From the NCBI RefSeq assembly GCF_000723405.1, contig NZ_CCAE010000039.1, forward strand, positions 1 through 41,168: DNA of 41,168 nucleotides. The letters run 5' to 3'. The notes under the pieces are model-generated. The model searched no databases. It was not told where the DNA came from and saw only the letters and a list, made by a program, of their open reading frames with translations. A program made the position numbers and the translations under genes. This document shows, in pieces, positions 1 through 8,164 of the stretch. Every line of letters starts with the position of its first letter. Within the stretch, counting starts at the first letter, position 1. The stretch is from Hydrogenophaga intermedia. Lineage in GTDB: Bacteria; Pseudomonadota; Gammaproteobacteria; Burkholderiales; Burkholderiaceae_C.

Positions 1-51
1 TTGCTGGCGGGCTTCATCTTCATGATCTGGCTGGACAGCGCCCTGGCCTGA
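1..51 (+). CDS. C-terminal end of an unidentified, probably membrane-associated protein (partial)
   Basis: A plus-strand frame is open from the window edge and stops with TGA at 49-51. It encodes only 16 residues, LLAGFIFMIWLDSALA. The peptide is hydrophobic and could be the last part of a transmembrane segment. The rest of the gene is outside the window, so no function can be given. It converges on the minus-strand gene that starts at 582. Confidence 0.4.
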   Translation: MLAGFIFMIWLDSALA

Positions 52-582
52 CGCGGGGTGAATCGGCCGCCCCCGGGTGCGCGGCCAAGAAGGCCCGCAT
101 GGGGGGGAGGATTCGGTTTCTCGGCGGCGCGGGGCCCGGCCACCGCGCCCGGTGTTCACGCGGCCGGGCCCCGAACGCGGGATGAGCAGCGAGGGCGGAA
201 TGGGGTCGAGCCCGAGCTGGCGCCGCAGCTCGGTGCGCAACGCCTCCACCAGCGGCTGGCAATCGGGCGCTTCGCCGCGCTGCAGGGCAGCCAGGCAGGC
301 CGCGGCCAGCTCCACCTGAGGCAGCGAGCCGAACAGCACCAGCTCGGCCAGTGTCTCTTCGATCTGCGGCGTGTGCTCCGCCGTGGCCGGCGTGAATGAA
401 CCCGCCAGCGCGCGGTAGGCGGCCACCAGCGACTTCAGTCGCTCGGTCTCCTGCCGGTTCTCGCGCTGGCGGCGTTGCTGCACGCGCTGCATCACCACCA
501 CGCGGATGGTGAGCAGCACGATGGCCACGACGAGAGACGTCAACAGGGTGAGCGACAAGGGACCGAGGTTGGAGAACGTCAT
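1..582 (-). CDS. membrane-anchored hypothetical protein, 3' end uncertain
   Basis: The ATG at 582-580 follows the DM13 gene stop (584) almost directly. The product begins MTFSNLGPLSLTLLTSLV, one N-terminal transmembrane segment (about residues 8-30). A basic Arg/Gln-rich stretch and a helical region rich in Ala, Leu and Glu (about residues 55-135) follow. Codon use is normal for this genome to about position 165. Beyond that the product becomes low-complexity Gly/Arg/Pro and no in-frame stop occurs before the window edge, so the frame runs antisense to the gene at 1-51. A run of seven Gs at 101-107 could mark a frameshift; the neighbouring frame stops at 20. I recognise no domain. The first 140 residues are well supported as coding; the tail is not. 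Confidence 0.5.
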   Translation of the reverse strand, partial: MTFSNLGPLSLTLLTSLVVAIVLLTIRVVVMQRVQQRRQRENRQETERLKSLVAAYRALAGSFTPATAEHTPQIEETLAELVLFGSLPQVELAAACLAALQRGEAPDCQPLVEALRTELRRQLGLDPIPPSLLIPRSGPGRVNTGRGGRAPRRRETESSPPCGPSWPRTRGRPIHPASGQGAVQPDHEDEARQQ

Positions 583-583
583 G

Positions 584-1054
584 TCAGCGGTACCGCGCGG
601 CAGTGATGAACTGCTGGAAGGTCTCGCACCATACGATGACCGTGTTGAAGCCCTGCGGTTCCACGCCGGGTGGCAACTCGACGATGAAGTTCTCGAAGGT
701 TTTCACATCGCCCACGCGTTGCATGCGCGGCTTCAGGCGCGCGAAATCGGCCTCGGTCTCGACGAACTCGGGCGAAAGGTAGAGCTTGTAGTCCGGCCCC
801 GGCGCCAGCCGCCCGCGCAGCGCGATGCGCGTGGCGCCCACGCTCACCTCGCCCTCGCCCCAGTGCAGCGCGTCGCTGTCTTTCAGGTCGCGGCGGAACT
901 GACCGGTGAACAGGGCGCCTTCGCTGGCCCGACCGACCTGCAACGCGTCGGGCGGGGGTGGCGCGATCAGCAGCGGCAGCGTGTAGATGCCGGCGGCGAA
1001 GCCCAGGGCCAGCACCAGGCCATGGGACAGCGTGAGCCAGAGGATTCGTTTCAT
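584..1054 (-). CDS. DM13-domain protein
   Basis: The 156-residue product starts MKRILWLTLSHGLVLALGFA, a signal anchor (about residues 5-27). It is followed by a DM13-type beta domain: an ALFTGQFRR start, GEGEVSVG, a PGPDYKLYLSP motif and the ending VIVWCETFQQFITAARYR. DM13 domains are proposed to take part in extracytoplasmic redox or electron transfer, and the conserved Cys near the end fits the family. Its substrate is unknown. It lies 48 bases downstream of the lumazine synthase gene and 1 base upstream of the next start, so it is probably cotranscribed with both. The family call is by recognition of the sequence pattern; the role is inferred. Confidence 0.8.
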   Translation of the reverse strand: MKRILWLTLSHGLVLALGFAAGIYTLPLLIAPPPPDALQVGRASEGALFTGQFRRDLKDSDALHWGEGEVSVGATRIALRGRLAPGPDYKLYLSPEFVETEADFARLKPRMQRVGDVKTFENFIVELPPGVEPQGFNTVIVWCETFQQFITAARYR

Positions 1055-1102
1055 GGCGGCTCCTGTCGGTGGGTACCGTGGGTCGCCGCGGGCGCCGGCT
1101 TC

Positions 1103-1597
1103 TTACCGCCGAGCATCCAGGCCGCGCAGGCCGGCCACGGTGCTCAGCAGGGCCTGCGCGGCTTCGGTGCCCTTGGCGCCGAAGTGCTGCTGCAGGAATT
1201 TGCGGTGCTCCACGTGCTCGTGGAAGTGGTGCGGCGCCTGCACCGCGCAGATCACGGGCACGCCGGTCTTCAGTTGAACGTCCATCAGCGCCCGGACCAC
1301 CGTGTCGGCGACAAAGTCGTGCCGGTACACGCCGCCGTCGACCACCAGCGCGCTGCCCACCACGGCCGCGTAGAGCCCCGACTGCGCCAAGCGCTGCACG
1401 TGCAGCGGGATCTCGAAGGCGCCCGCGACGTCGAACACGTCGATGGCATCCGGGCCGAAGCCGGCGCGCGCCATCTCGGCGAAAAAGGCGTCGCGCGAGC
1501 GCTGGACGATATCGGCGTGCCAGGAGGCCTCGACGAAGGCGAAGCGCAGCTCACGCGGCAATTGCGGAAGGTGGATGAGGGGGGGTGCTTCGGCCAT
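1103..1597 (-). CDS. ribH: 6,7-dimethyl-8-ribityllumazine synthase, type II (RibH2-like)
   Basis: This enzyme condenses 5-amino-6-ribitylaminouracil with 3,4-dihydroxy-2-butanone 4-phosphate in riboflavin synthesis. The product (about 164 residues from MAEAPPL) shows FAFVEASWH, the substrate-loop motif DVFDVAGAFEIPLH, the VDGGVYRHDFVA segment and the ending PHHFHEHVEHRKFLQQHF. The last two are typical of the decameric type II enzymes of Brucella and Mesorhizobium rather than the icosahedral type I. I chose ATG 1597; an in-frame ATG at 1606 adds three residues and is equally possible. Either start lies immediately after the DUF429 stop (1608), so the two are probably translationally linked. 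A separate housekeeping ribH may exist elsewhere in the genome. Confidence 0.85.
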   Translation of the reverse strand: MAEAPPLIHLPQLPRELRFAFVEASWHADIVQRSRDAFFAEMARAGFGPDAIDVFDVAGAFEIPLHVQRLAQSGLYAAVVGSALVVDGGVYRHDFVADTVVRALMDVQLKTGVPVICAVQAPHHFHEHVEHRKFLQQHFGAKGTEAAQALLSTVAGLRGLDARR

Positions 1598-1607
1598 GAG
1601 GCGCATT

Positions 1608-2441
1608 CTAGGAGCCGACGATCCAGCCCTCGAGCGGGTCGAACGCGGGCAGGCCCCAACGCGCATCGCCCGAGCGGTGGCGCTGCAGCGCCCAGGCGGC
1701 CTGCAGCAGGCACAGCACCGCGTCGAGCCGGTCGCCGCTGGCGTCATCGGCCAGGTCGTCGCGCTGCGCGTGCGTGAGTCGCAGGCGCAGGCCCGCGGCC
1801 TGCAGCAACGGTGCCTGACCGTTTTCCAGCGCGTTGATGAGGGTCTTGCGCGCGATCAGGCGCTCGCCGGTCTGTTTGCCCTTGTCGTCGCTCTTGTAGG
1901 AGGTGGCGCCCAGCACGCTGCGCGCCAGCAGACCCGGGTAGGCCTCCAGCGCCACGCGCTGCGGGTCGCCATCGAGCAGACCGGGCAGGTGCGCGCCGGC
2001 GGCGATCAGGCGCGGCACCCCCGCGTGCATCATGAAGGCCACGGGCGGGTTGACCCACTTCATGCTCGGGCTCGACCCAGCCGGGCCATCGGTGGCGCGG
2101 TGCGCGAACTTGCCACCCACCGGCCGGGCCTGGCAGAAGGCCGCAAAGGCCTCGCGGATGGCTGCGCGCGGCAAGGCGGCGTAGTGCGCCATGCAGGCGC
2201 GCCAGTCCTCGGGCCAGCCCAGGGCCTGCACCAGCTCGCGCGGCAGGCCGAAGGGCAGGTCGAAGCCGCCCACCCAGGGGCCGGGCGCGCGCAAGCGCTC
2301 GCCCCAGGCGTCCAGCGACTCGAAGCGCTCGATGGCGTCGAGCACCACGCGGCCCCGCTCCGCGCGGCCCACGGCCAGCACGATGGGTTTGCGCCGGGTG
2401 GGGGCGCTGGTGAAGTCGCAGCCGAGCAGCGTGAAGTCCAT
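1608..2441 (-). CDS. DUF429 domain protein
   Basis: The 277-residue product begins MDFTLLGCDFTSAPTRRKPI. The GxDFTSAP start, GGFDLPFGLPRE, the central KWVNPPVAFMMHAG and the ending DRLDAVLCLLQAAWA are typical of DUF429 proteins, predicted to have an RNase H-like fold. Acidic residues at the start (GCDF), in GFDLPFG and near the end (GDRLDA) could form a metal site. No biochemical role is established. The ATG at 2441 lies 14 bases after the EamA gene stop, and the stop abuts the lumazine synthase start. Confidence 0.75.
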   Translation of the reverse strand: MDFTLLGCDFTSAPTRRKPIVLAVGRAERGRVVLDAIERFESLDAWGERLRAPGPWVGGFDLPFGLPRELVQALGWPEDWRACMAHYAALPRAAIREAFAAFCQARPVGGKFAHRATDGPAGSSPSMKWVNPPVAFMMHAGVPRLIAAGAHLPGLLDGDPQRVALEAYPGLLARSVLGATSYKSDDKGKQTGERLIARKTLINALENGQAPLLQAAGLRLRLTHAQRDDLADDASGDRLDAVLCLLQAAWALQRHRSGDARWGLPAFDPLEGWIVGS

Positions 2442-2455
2442 GCCCGCTCGGCCCT

Positions 2456-3337
2456 TCAGGCCAGTGCCAGCGCCGCCACGCCCAGGCCGATGCACAGCGC
2501 GCCCAGGATGCGCAGGCCACGGTCGCCCTCGCGCAGCAGGTGGCCGCCAATCAGCGCGGCGAACAGCATGGACACCTCGCGCGCGGGCGCCACGTGCGAC
2601 AGCGGCGCGCGCTGCATGGCGAACAGCACCAGCACGTAGGCCACCGGGCTGAACACCGCCACCAGCAGCGCGTGGCGCCACTGCAGGCGCCACAGCCGCA
2701 GCGCCTCGGGGCGGTCGCGCAGCACGCGCGGCGAGAACAGCACCAGCCGCACCAGGTTGCCCATGTAGTCCAGCACGATGGGCGACACCATCAGCACTTT
2801 GACGGTGTAGCCGTCGACCACCGAGTAGGCCGCGATGGACAGGCCCGTGAGCGCACCGTAGTAGAGCCCGCGGTGCAGGCGCTCGCGCGCCACCGGGTCG
2901 TGCGCCGCGCGCCACAGGCCCGGCCCGCCCGCGATCAGGAACACCCCGCCAACCACCGCCGCGATGCCTGCGGCGCCGAGCGCGCTGATCTGCTCGCCCA
3001 GGAACAGCACCGCCACCAACGCCGTGATCAGCGGGCCGCTGCCGCGCGCCAGCGGGTACACCACCGTGAGGTCGGCGCGCCGGTAGCCGCGCAGCAGCGT
3101 GGTGAAGTAGAAGACATGGATGACGCCGCTGGCCACCACCAGGGCCCATTCGGCAGCGCCCCAGCGCGGCAATTCGGTGCGCGCGAACCACCAGCCCACG
3201 GGCGCCCAGATGACCGCGATCAGCGCCGACGAAAACCAGGCGAAGCGCGTGTCGCCGCCCGCGTGCTTGGCGGCGATGTTCCAGCCCGCGTGGATCAGGC
3301 CCGCGAGCAGGACGAGCAGGAAGGCGTCGAGCGACAC
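2456..3337 (-). CDS. EamA/DMT-family transporter
   Basis: The 293-residue protein has about ten hydrophobic segments arranged as two similar halves, the usual layout of drug/metabolite transporters. It opens with MSLDAFLLVLLAGLIHAGWN. The segments near VVYPLARGSGPLITAL and HVAPAREVSMLFAALIG match the EamA repeat pattern. It sits in the inner membrane and likely moves a small metabolite, but the substrate cannot be read from the sequence. It starts 4 bases after the BLUF gene stop, so the two are probably cotranscribed. Confidence 0.85.
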   Translation of the reverse strand: MSLDAFLLVLLAGLIHAGWNIAAKHAGGDTRFAWFSSALIAVIWAPVGWWFARTELPRWGAAEWALVVASGVIHVFYFTTLLRGYRRADLTVVYPLARGSGPLITALVAVLFLGEQISALGAAGIAAVVGGVFLIAGGPGLWRAAHDPVARERLHRGLYYGALTGLSIAAYSVVDGYTVKVLMVSPIVLDYMGNLVRLVLFSPRVLRDRPEALRLWRLQWRHALLVAVFSPVAYVLVLFAMQRAPLSHVAPAREVSMLFAALIGGHLLREGDRGLRILGALCIGLGVAALALA

Positions 3338-3341
3338 CCTC

Positions 3342-3764
3342 TCACGCGCGGCCGATGATGCTGGCCGTGGCCATCAGCTCTTCGAGCAGCGCCAGCGAGA
3401 CCTCGCCCGACACGGCGTACGGGTCCAGCTCGGGGCGCTCGGAGTACTTGAGCACGATGGAGGCGTTGAGCTTGGCCAGGTTGACCTGGCCCATGGTCCA
3501 GCCACCGAAGCGGCGCTCGGTGATCTCCTGGTAGTGCAGCAGCTCCACGTCCTGGTGGCGCGGGTCCGCCACGATCTGGTTGTAGAGCTGGCTGACGGCC
3601 CGGCGACCGCCCTCGATGGCCTGCAGGAAGATGCCGCCGCCGTAACACAGCACCCCCGTGATGCCATGGGAAGGGTTGTGCTGACGCGAGGACTCCAGGA
3701 TGCTGTCGATGGCCTTGGGGTCCTTGTCGACGGCGCGGCTGACATAGAGCAGGCGGACCAGCAT
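3342..3764 (-). CDS. single-domain BLUF blue-light photoreceptor
   Basis: The 140-residue protein is essentially one BLUF (blue light using FAD) domain plus a short helical tail. The photocycle residues are all present with correct spacing: Tyr7 (LLYVSR), Asn30 (HNPSHGITGVL), Gln48 (IFLQAIEG) and Trp89 (GGWTMG). The spacing matches the AppA pattern Tyr21/Asn45/Gln63/Trp104 within one residue. No effector domain such as EAL or a cyclase is attached, so signalling would go through a partner protein. It lies 25 bases downstream of folE and 4 bases upstream of the EamA gene. The domain call is firm; the physiological output is unknown. Confidence 0.9.
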   Translation of the reverse strand: MLVRLLYVSRAVDKDPKAIDSILESSRQHNPSHGITGVLCYGGGIFLQAIEGGRRAVSQLYNQIVADPRHQDVELLHYQEITERRFGGWTMGQVNLAKLNASIVLKYSERPELDPYAVSGEVSLALLEELMATASIIGRA

Positions 3765-3789
3765 GGTGGGCTTCTTTGCGAAAAGTGGA

Positions 3790-4518
3790 TCAGCGGGGAA
3801 CGAGGGCCAGGAATTCGCGGCGCAGGTTGGCGTCCTTGAGGAACACGCCGCGCATCACCGAGTTGATCATCTTGCTGTTCATGTCCTTCACGCCGCGCCA
3901 GGCCATGCAGTAGTGGCTGGCCTCCATCACGATGGCCAGCCCGTCGGGCTGCGTCTTTTCCTGGATCAGGTCGGCCAGCTGGATCACAGCCTCTTCCTGG
4001 ATCTGCGGGCGCCCCATGATCCACTCGGCCAGGCGCGCGTACTTGGACAGGCCGATCACGTTGGTGTGCTCGTTGGGCATGACGCCGATCCACAGCTTGC
4101 CGATGACCGGGCAGAAGTGGTGGCTGCAGGCGCTGCGCACGGTGATCGGGCCCACGATCATGAGCTCGTTGAGGTGCTCGGCGTTGGGGAATTCGGTGAC
4201 CGCGGGGCCCTTGACGTAGCGGCCCGCGAAGACCTCCTTGAGGTACATCTTGGCCACGCGGCGCGCGGTGTTGCCGGTGTTGTGGTCGCTGTCGGTGTCG
4301 ATCACCATCGACTCAAGCACGCCCTGCATCTTCTCGGTGACTTCGTCGAGCAACTTCTCGAGTTCGCCGGGCTGGATGAACTCGGCGATGTTGTCGTTGG
4401 AGTGGAAGCGCTGGCGCGCGGCCTTCAGGCGTTCGCGGATCTTGACGGACACGGGCACGCCTTCGTCGCCGGAAGGCGGCGTGGCCGGGGTCTGGTCAGG
4501 GTCGGTCTTCATGAGCAT
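3790..4518 (-). CDS. folE: GTP cyclohydrolase I
   Basis: FolE converts GTP to 7,8-dihydroneopterin triphosphate, the first step of tetrahydrofolate and pterin synthesis. The product shows the FolE core: HNTGNTARRVAKMY, the zinc site SACSHHFCPVIGK (Cys and His ligands), NEHTNVIGLSKYARL, the second Cys in ASHYCMAWRGVKD and a C-terminal arginine. I chose MLMKTD (4518); the ATG at 4512 is also possible. The open frame continues upstream to 4755, but that extension is atypical and overlaps the divergent lipoprotein gene. It heads the minus-strand run ending at the hypothetical gene. Confidence 0.92.
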   Translation of the reverse strand: MLMKTDPDQTPATPPSGDEGVPVSVKIRERLKAARQRFHSNDNIAEFIQPGELEKLLDEVTEKMQGVLESMVIDTDSDHNTGNTARRVAKMYLKEVFAGRYVKGPAVTEFPNAEHLNELMIVGPITVRSACSHHFCPVIGKLWIGVMPNEHTNVIGLSKYARLAEWIMGRPQIQEEAVIQLADLIQEKTQPDGLAIVMEASHYCMAWRGVKDMNSKMINSVMRGVFLKDANLRREFLALVPR

Positions 4519-4621
4519 CGGGCATGCTAACACCGGCGCGCATTCCCCCCGGGCGTATGGCCTTGCGCGCCGGAGCAGGATTGGCCCCGCGTGGCGCGGG
4601 CCACCGCTTCTGGAGCACCCC

Positions 4622-5419
4622 ATGACCCATTGGCGAAATTGCAGCCGGCGGTGGCTGTCGGGCCTCGTTCTGACGGGCGCTCTCGCCGCTCTCGCGGGCT
4701 GCATCAACGACGCCTTCGACCCCTGGCTCGGGCCGCGCCGGCCCCGGGAAGGCACCGAACGCTACCTGTCCACCCGCCCCGACGTCAGCGAATCCGACAA
4801 GTACAACTTCCTGCAGCGGCAGCCCATCGCGCCCGAGCTGCTCGCCGATCTGGCCCAGTCGCCCTCGCGGGACACGCGCGCCTACGTGGCCATGAATCCG
4901 GCTACCCCGGCCGACACACTCGTCGCCCTGGCGGCCGACCCCGACATCGGCGTGCGCCAGTACACCGCCCCCCACCCCGGCCTGCCCCGGGCCGCACTGC
5001 TGCGCCTGTTCGCAGACCCGAGCGCGCTGGTGCGCGACGCCGCCGTGGCCTCACCGGTCTGGCAGGCCGAGGAGCTGTGGACGCTGTATCGGCAGGGGCA
5101 TGCCGGCGACGCCATTGCGGGCAACCCCAATGCGCCCGCGGCGCTGCTGATGGCGATCGCGCGCAGCGGCCGGGGGTCGTCGCTGCTGGGCTACCAACTG
5201 GCGCGCAGCCCGCAGATCACGCCGGAGATCGAGGCCTTCGTGCTGGCCAGCGGATCCGGCACGGACAAGCTGACGCTGCTGAACAATCCCCGCCTGTCCT
5301 GCCCCACGCTGCTGGACCTGGCCAAAGACCCGGAGCCCCACATCGCGCAACGCGCACGGGAAACCGCCGAGGAGCGCGACAGCGCGGGGCGGCGGTGCCG
5401 GGTGAAGGGCCGGCCCTGA
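4622..5419 (+). CDS. lipoprotein with HEAT/LRV-like repeats
   Basis: ATG 4622 is preceded by a GGAG ribosome-binding site (TCTGGAGCACCCC). The 265-residue product has a basic N-terminus, a hydrophobic segment and a lipobox LAGC with Cys27, indicating a lipoprotein signal peptide. The rest is a series of short helical repeats (LLADLAQSPSRDTRAYVAMN, TLVALAADPDIGVRQYTA, LLRLFADPSALVRDAAVA, LLDLAKDPEPHIAQRA) resembling leucine-rich-repeat-variant or HEAT-like units. These make protein-binding solenoids. It is divergent from folE and convergent with the 58-residue membrane protein. The partner is unknown. Confidence 0.75.
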   Translation: MTHWRNCSRRWLSGLVLTGALAALAGCINDAFDPWLGPRRPREGTERYLSTRPDVSESDKYNFLQRQPIAPELLADLAQSPSRDTRAYVAMNPATPADTLVALAADPDIGVRQYTAPHPGLPRAALLRLFADPSALVRDAAVASPVWQAEELWTLYRQGHAGDAIAGNPNAPAALLMAIARSGRGSSLLGYQLARSPQITPEIEAFVLASGSGTDKLTLLNNPRLSCPTLLDLAKDPEPHIAQRARETAEERDSAGRRCRVKGRP

Positions 5420-5444
5420 GAAAGCGTCGTCGGGGCCGGCGCGC

Positions 5445-5621
5445 TCAGAGCAGCCGCTCGAGCGCCAACACCGCGAAGAACCCCAGGGCCGCGATCACCG
5501 TCCACTTGAGGATCACCAGGCCCCATTGGCGGTAGCGCGCCTGGCCGGTGCCGATGTAGAAGGCGAAACACACGCCCGCTGCGATCAGCAGCAGCAGGAC
5601 GGTCCAGCGGAACAGCAGCAT
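5445..5621 (-). CDS. small two-helix membrane protein
   Basis: A 58-codon frame starts with ATG 5621 and stops with TGA at 5445. The product has two hydrophobic segments, residues 2-22 (LLFRWTVLLLLIAAG) and 34-56 (WGLVILKWTVIAALGFFA), joined by a short polar GTGQARYRQ loop. Codon use is strongly GC-ending, like its neighbours. It lies 13 bases downstream of lpxC and would be cotranscribed. I recall similar small proteins next to lpxC in Comamonadaceae but know no function. Confidence 0.7.
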   Translation of the reverse strand: MLLFRWTVLLLLIAAGVCFAFYIGTGQARYRQWGLVILKWTVIAALGFFAVLALERLL

Positions 5622-5634
5622 GCGATGACCCGGC

Positions 5635-6558
5635 TCACCAGGCCGGCGCGACCTGGGCGAAGCCCTGCGGGGCCTCGCGCTCGTTGTCGAAGCTCACGAT
5701 CTGGTAGGACTGTGGCCGCTCCAGCAGCGCGCGCAGGAGCTGGTTGTTCATGGCGTGCCCGCTGCGGAAAGCGCTGTACGCAGCCAGCAGCGGCTTGCCC
5801 ACGATGTGCAGGTCGCCCATGGCGTCGAGGATCTTGTGCTTGGCGAACTCGTCGCCGTAGCGCAGGCCGTCGGCGTTGAGCACCTTCACGTCGTCCATGA
5901 CGATGGCGTTGTCCAACCCGCCGCCCAGCGCCAGACCATGCGAGCGCATCATCTCCACGTCCTTCGTGAAGCCGAAAGTGCGGGCGCGCGCGATCTCGCG
6001 CGCGTAGTTGCCGCTGCCGAGGTCGAACTCCACGCGCTGACCGGAGGCGTTCACGGCCGGGTGGTCGAACTCGATCTCGAAGCTGAGCTTGTAGCCGTGG
6101 TACGGGTCGAGCCGCGCCCACTTGAGGCTGCGGCCCTCGCCCTCGCGCACCTCGACGGGCTCAATGACGCGGATGAAGCGCTTGGGCGCGTTCTGCGCCA
6201 CGATGCCGGCGCTTTGCAGCAGGTAGACGAAGGAGGCGGACGATCCGTCGAGGATGGGCACCTCTTCGGCGGTGATGTCGATGAGCAGGTTGTCCAGCCC
6301 CAGGCCGGCACAGGCGCTCATGAGGTGCTCGATGGTGTGCACCTTGGCGCCACCATTGGAGATGGTGGAAGCCAGGCGCGTGTCGCTGACAGCGAGGGCG
6401 TTGACGGGGATGTCCACGGGCTCGGGCAGGTCGACGCGCCGGAACACGATGCCGGTGTCGGGGGCGGCGGGGCGCAGCGTCAACTCAACGCGCTGACCGC
6501 TGTGCAGGCCGACGCCGACCGCCTTGGTCAGGGATTTGAGGGTGCGTTGCGCGAGCAT
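5635..6558 (-). CDS. lpxC: UDP-3-O-acyl-N-acetylglucosamine deacetylase
   Basis: LpxC is the zinc-dependent committed enzyme of lipid A synthesis. The 307-residue product, of normal family length, begins [20 protein letters not shown]. The zinc ligands are visible: His78 (TIEHLMSA), His241 and Asp245 (HKILDAMGD). The catalytic His268 is in FRSGHAMNN, and the general-base Glu77 precedes His78. I chose ATG 6558 because the protein then starts like other betaproteobacterial LpxC. It follows the dcw cluster in the same direction but is separated from ftsZ by 391 bases carrying repeats, so it is probably transcribed from its own promoter. Confidence 0.97.
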   Translation of the reverse strand: MLAQRTLKSLTKAVGVGLHSGQRVELTLRPAAPDTGIVFRRVDLPEPVDIPVNALAVSDTRLASTISNGGAKVHTIEHLMSACAGLGLDNLLIDITAEEVPILDGSSASFVYLLQSAGIVAQNAPKRFIRVIEPVEVREGEGRSLKWARLDPYHGYKLSFEIEFDHPAVNASGQRVEFDLGSGNYAREIARARTFGFTKDVEMMRSHGLALGGGLDNAIVMDDVKVLNADGLRYGDEFAKHKILDAMGDLHIVGKPLLAAYSAFRSGHAMNNQLLRALLERPQSYQIVSFDNEREAPQGFAQVAPAW

Positions 6559-6564
6559 CCTCGG

Positions 6565-6570
6565 ATTGTA
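6565..6570 (-). promoter_or_regulatory. candidate -10 element of lpxC
   Basis: On the minus strand TACAAT stands six bases before the lpxC ATG. A start point at the usual distance would fall on or next to the start codon and give a leaderless or nearly leaderless mRNA. No good -35 hexamer is visible at standard spacing, so this is a candidate only. Confidence 0.35.
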
Positions 6571-6653
6571 GTTTTCACGGCCCCAAAGCATGGTTGCAAA
6601 TGGCGATGGCCTTGATAGGTTTGGGTTCTCGAAGCGTCTTTCTCCGGAGGGGT

Positions 6654-6780
6654 CGGTCATCGGCGCTCGGGTGTCCGGCTCCGCGACTGTCCCCCGGAGC
6701 GGATCGCTGGCGCGCTCCGCTCCTCCTCCTTTATGTCGCTACGCCGGACACCCGATCACCGACGACCTCGTTGGCACTCG
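6654..6780 (+). repeat. hairpin element A1, near-identical copy of A2 at 24777-24903
   Basis: This 127-base stretch matches 24777-24903 at 126 positions; only 6772 (T versus G) differs. It can fold into a nested hairpin. The outer stem pairs 6657-6678 with 6744-6765 (core TCGGGTGTCCGG/CCGGACACCCGA). The inner stem pairs 6696-6703 (GGAGCGGA) with 6716-6723 (TCCGCTCC). Between the stems lie boxes CTCCGCGACTGTCCCCC and TCCTTTATGTCGCTACG, shared with elements B, A2 and C. It lies between ftsZ and lpxC, in opposite orientation to element B. I do not recognise the family. Confidence 0.9.
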
Positions 6781-6807
6781 GTCTGTTGGTGCGCCCAGGT
6801 GCCTGTT

Positions 6808-6907
6808 GCTCGCGGACGCTGGGTGCCCTGCGTAGCGAAATAAAGGGGGAGGACGGCGCAGCCGTCCGGAGGACATTCGCGGAGCAGGGCACCCAGTGGC
6901 CGCGAGC
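6808..6907 (-). repeat. hairpin element B, diverged member of the same family
   Basis: Outer stems pair GCTCGCGG (6808-6815) with CCGCGAGC (6900-6907) and CTGGGTGCCCTGC (6819-6831) with GCAGGGCACCCAG (6884-6896). The inner stem pairs GGACGGC (6851-6857) with GCCGTCC (6861-6867). Read on the minus strand it carries the same internal boxes as A1 (CTCCGCGAATGTCCTCCGGA, and CCTTTATTTCGCTACG). It begins 42 bases after the ftsZ stop in the direction of transcription and could also end that transcript. Confidence 0.85.
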
Positions 6908-6949
6908 CCGCGAGGTGCAGGCTCGCTACCGCCACGAACGCAGACAACC

Positions 6950-8164
6950 TCAATCCGCCTGCTTACGAAGGAAAGCAGGAATCTCGAAGTCGTCCATGCC
7001 ACCCGAAGCCAGCGCGTCCACCTTGGCCGCCGCCTGCGTGCGGTTGGTGCGCCACACGCTGGGCACCGCCATGTGCTGGTAGTCTGGCTGGGCCGAGCCC
7101 GCGCCCGGGCCGCCCACGGCCTGGTTCACGGTGGGCACGTTGAACGGCACGTCGTCCGTGCCGGTGCGCAGCACCTGCAGCGGCGGCTGGCGACGCTGCT
7201 GGCCCTGGCGCGACAGACCCGTCGCCACCACGGTCACGCGCATCTCGTCGCCCAGGCTGTCGTCGTAGGCCGCGCCGTAGATCACGTGCGACTCGGCCGA
7301 GGCGTAGGCGCGGATGGTGTTCATCGCCAGCTTCGACTCGGCCAGCTTCAGCGAGCCCTTGGCCGCCGTCACCAGCACCAGCACGCCCTTGGCGCCCGAC
7401 AGGTCGATGCCCTCCAGCAGCGGGCAGGCCACGGCCTGCTCGGCGGCGATGCGCGCACGGTCGGGGCCGGCCGCGGTCGCGGTGCCCATCATGGCCTTGC
7501 CTGGCTCGCCCATCACCGTGCGCACGTCTTCGAAGTCGACGTTCACGTTGCCGTACTCGTTGATGATCTCGGCGATGCCGCCCACGGCGTTCTTCAGCAC
7601 GTCGTTGGCGTGCGCGAAGGCCTCGTCCTGGGTGATGTCGTCACCCAGCACCTCCAGCAGCTTCTCGTTGAGCACCACGATCAGCGAGTCCACGTTGGCC
7701 TCGAGCTCGGCCAGGCCCTGGTCGGCGTTGACCATGCGGCGCCCGCCCTCCCAGTCGAAGGGCTTGGTGACCACGCCCACGGTGAGGATGCCCATCTCCT
7801 TGGCCACGCGCGCGATCACGGGCGCCGCGCCGGTGCCGGTGCCGCCGCCCATGCCGGCGGTGATGAACAGCATGTGCGCGCCTTCGATGGCCTCGCGGAT
7901 GCTGTCCACCGCGCCCTCGGCCGCCTCGCGGCCTTTCTCGGGTTTGCTGCCCGCGCCCAGACCGGTGATGCCGAGCTGGATCGTCTTGTGCGACGCGCTG
8001 CGCGCCAGGGCCTGCGCGTCGGTGTTGGCGCAGATGAACTCCACGCCCTGGACCTGGCGGGCGATCATGTGCTCGACGGCGTTGCCGCCGCCACCGCCCA
8101 CGCCGATGACCTTGATTTGCGTGCCCAGGTTGAATTCTTCAACTTCGATCATTTCGATGCTCAT
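6950..8164 (-). CDS. ftsZ: cell division protein FtsZ
   Basis: FtsZ is the tubulin-like GTPase that forms the division ring. The 404-residue product has the GTP-binding GVGGGGGNAV loop (about residues 21-30), the tubulin signature GGGTGTG (106-112), NADQGL and the helix with NVDFEDV that completes GTP hydrolysis in polymers. The C-terminal peptide IPAFLRKQAD is the conserved tail that binds FtsA and other partners. A clear AAGGAG ribosome-binding site precedes ATG 8164. It is the last gene of the dcw cluster and is followed by hairpin elements B and A1. Confidence 0.98.
   Translation of the reverse strand: MSIEMIEVEEFNLGTQIKVIGVGGGGGNAVEHMIARQVQGVEFICANTDAQALARSASHKTIQLGITGLGAGSKPEKGREAAEGAVDSIREAIEGAHMLFITAGMGGGTGTGAAPVIARVAKEMGILTVGVVTKPFDWEGGRRMVNADQGLAELEANVDSLIVVLNEKLLEVLGDDITQDEAFAHANDVLKNAVGGIAEIINEYGNVNVDFEDVRTVMGEPGKAMMGTATAAGPDRARIAAEQAVACPLLEGIDLSGAKGVLVLVTAAKGSLKLAESKLAMNTIRAYASAESHVIYGAAYDDSLGDEMRVTVVATGLSRQGQQRRQPPLQVLRTGTDDVPFNVPTVNQAVGGPGAGSAQPDYQHMAVPSVWRTNRTQAAAKVDALASGGMDDFEIPAFLRKQAD

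Noticed and set aside
4519..4755. N-terminal extension of folE
   Set aside because: The frame stays open, but the extension is unlike FolE and would cover the promoter and start of the divergent lipoprotein gene.
6654..6907. Integron attC sites or a CRISPR array
   Set aside because: There are no attC core sites (GTTRRRY), no integrase in the window, and no regularly spaced short repeats. The units are nested hairpins in facing pairs.
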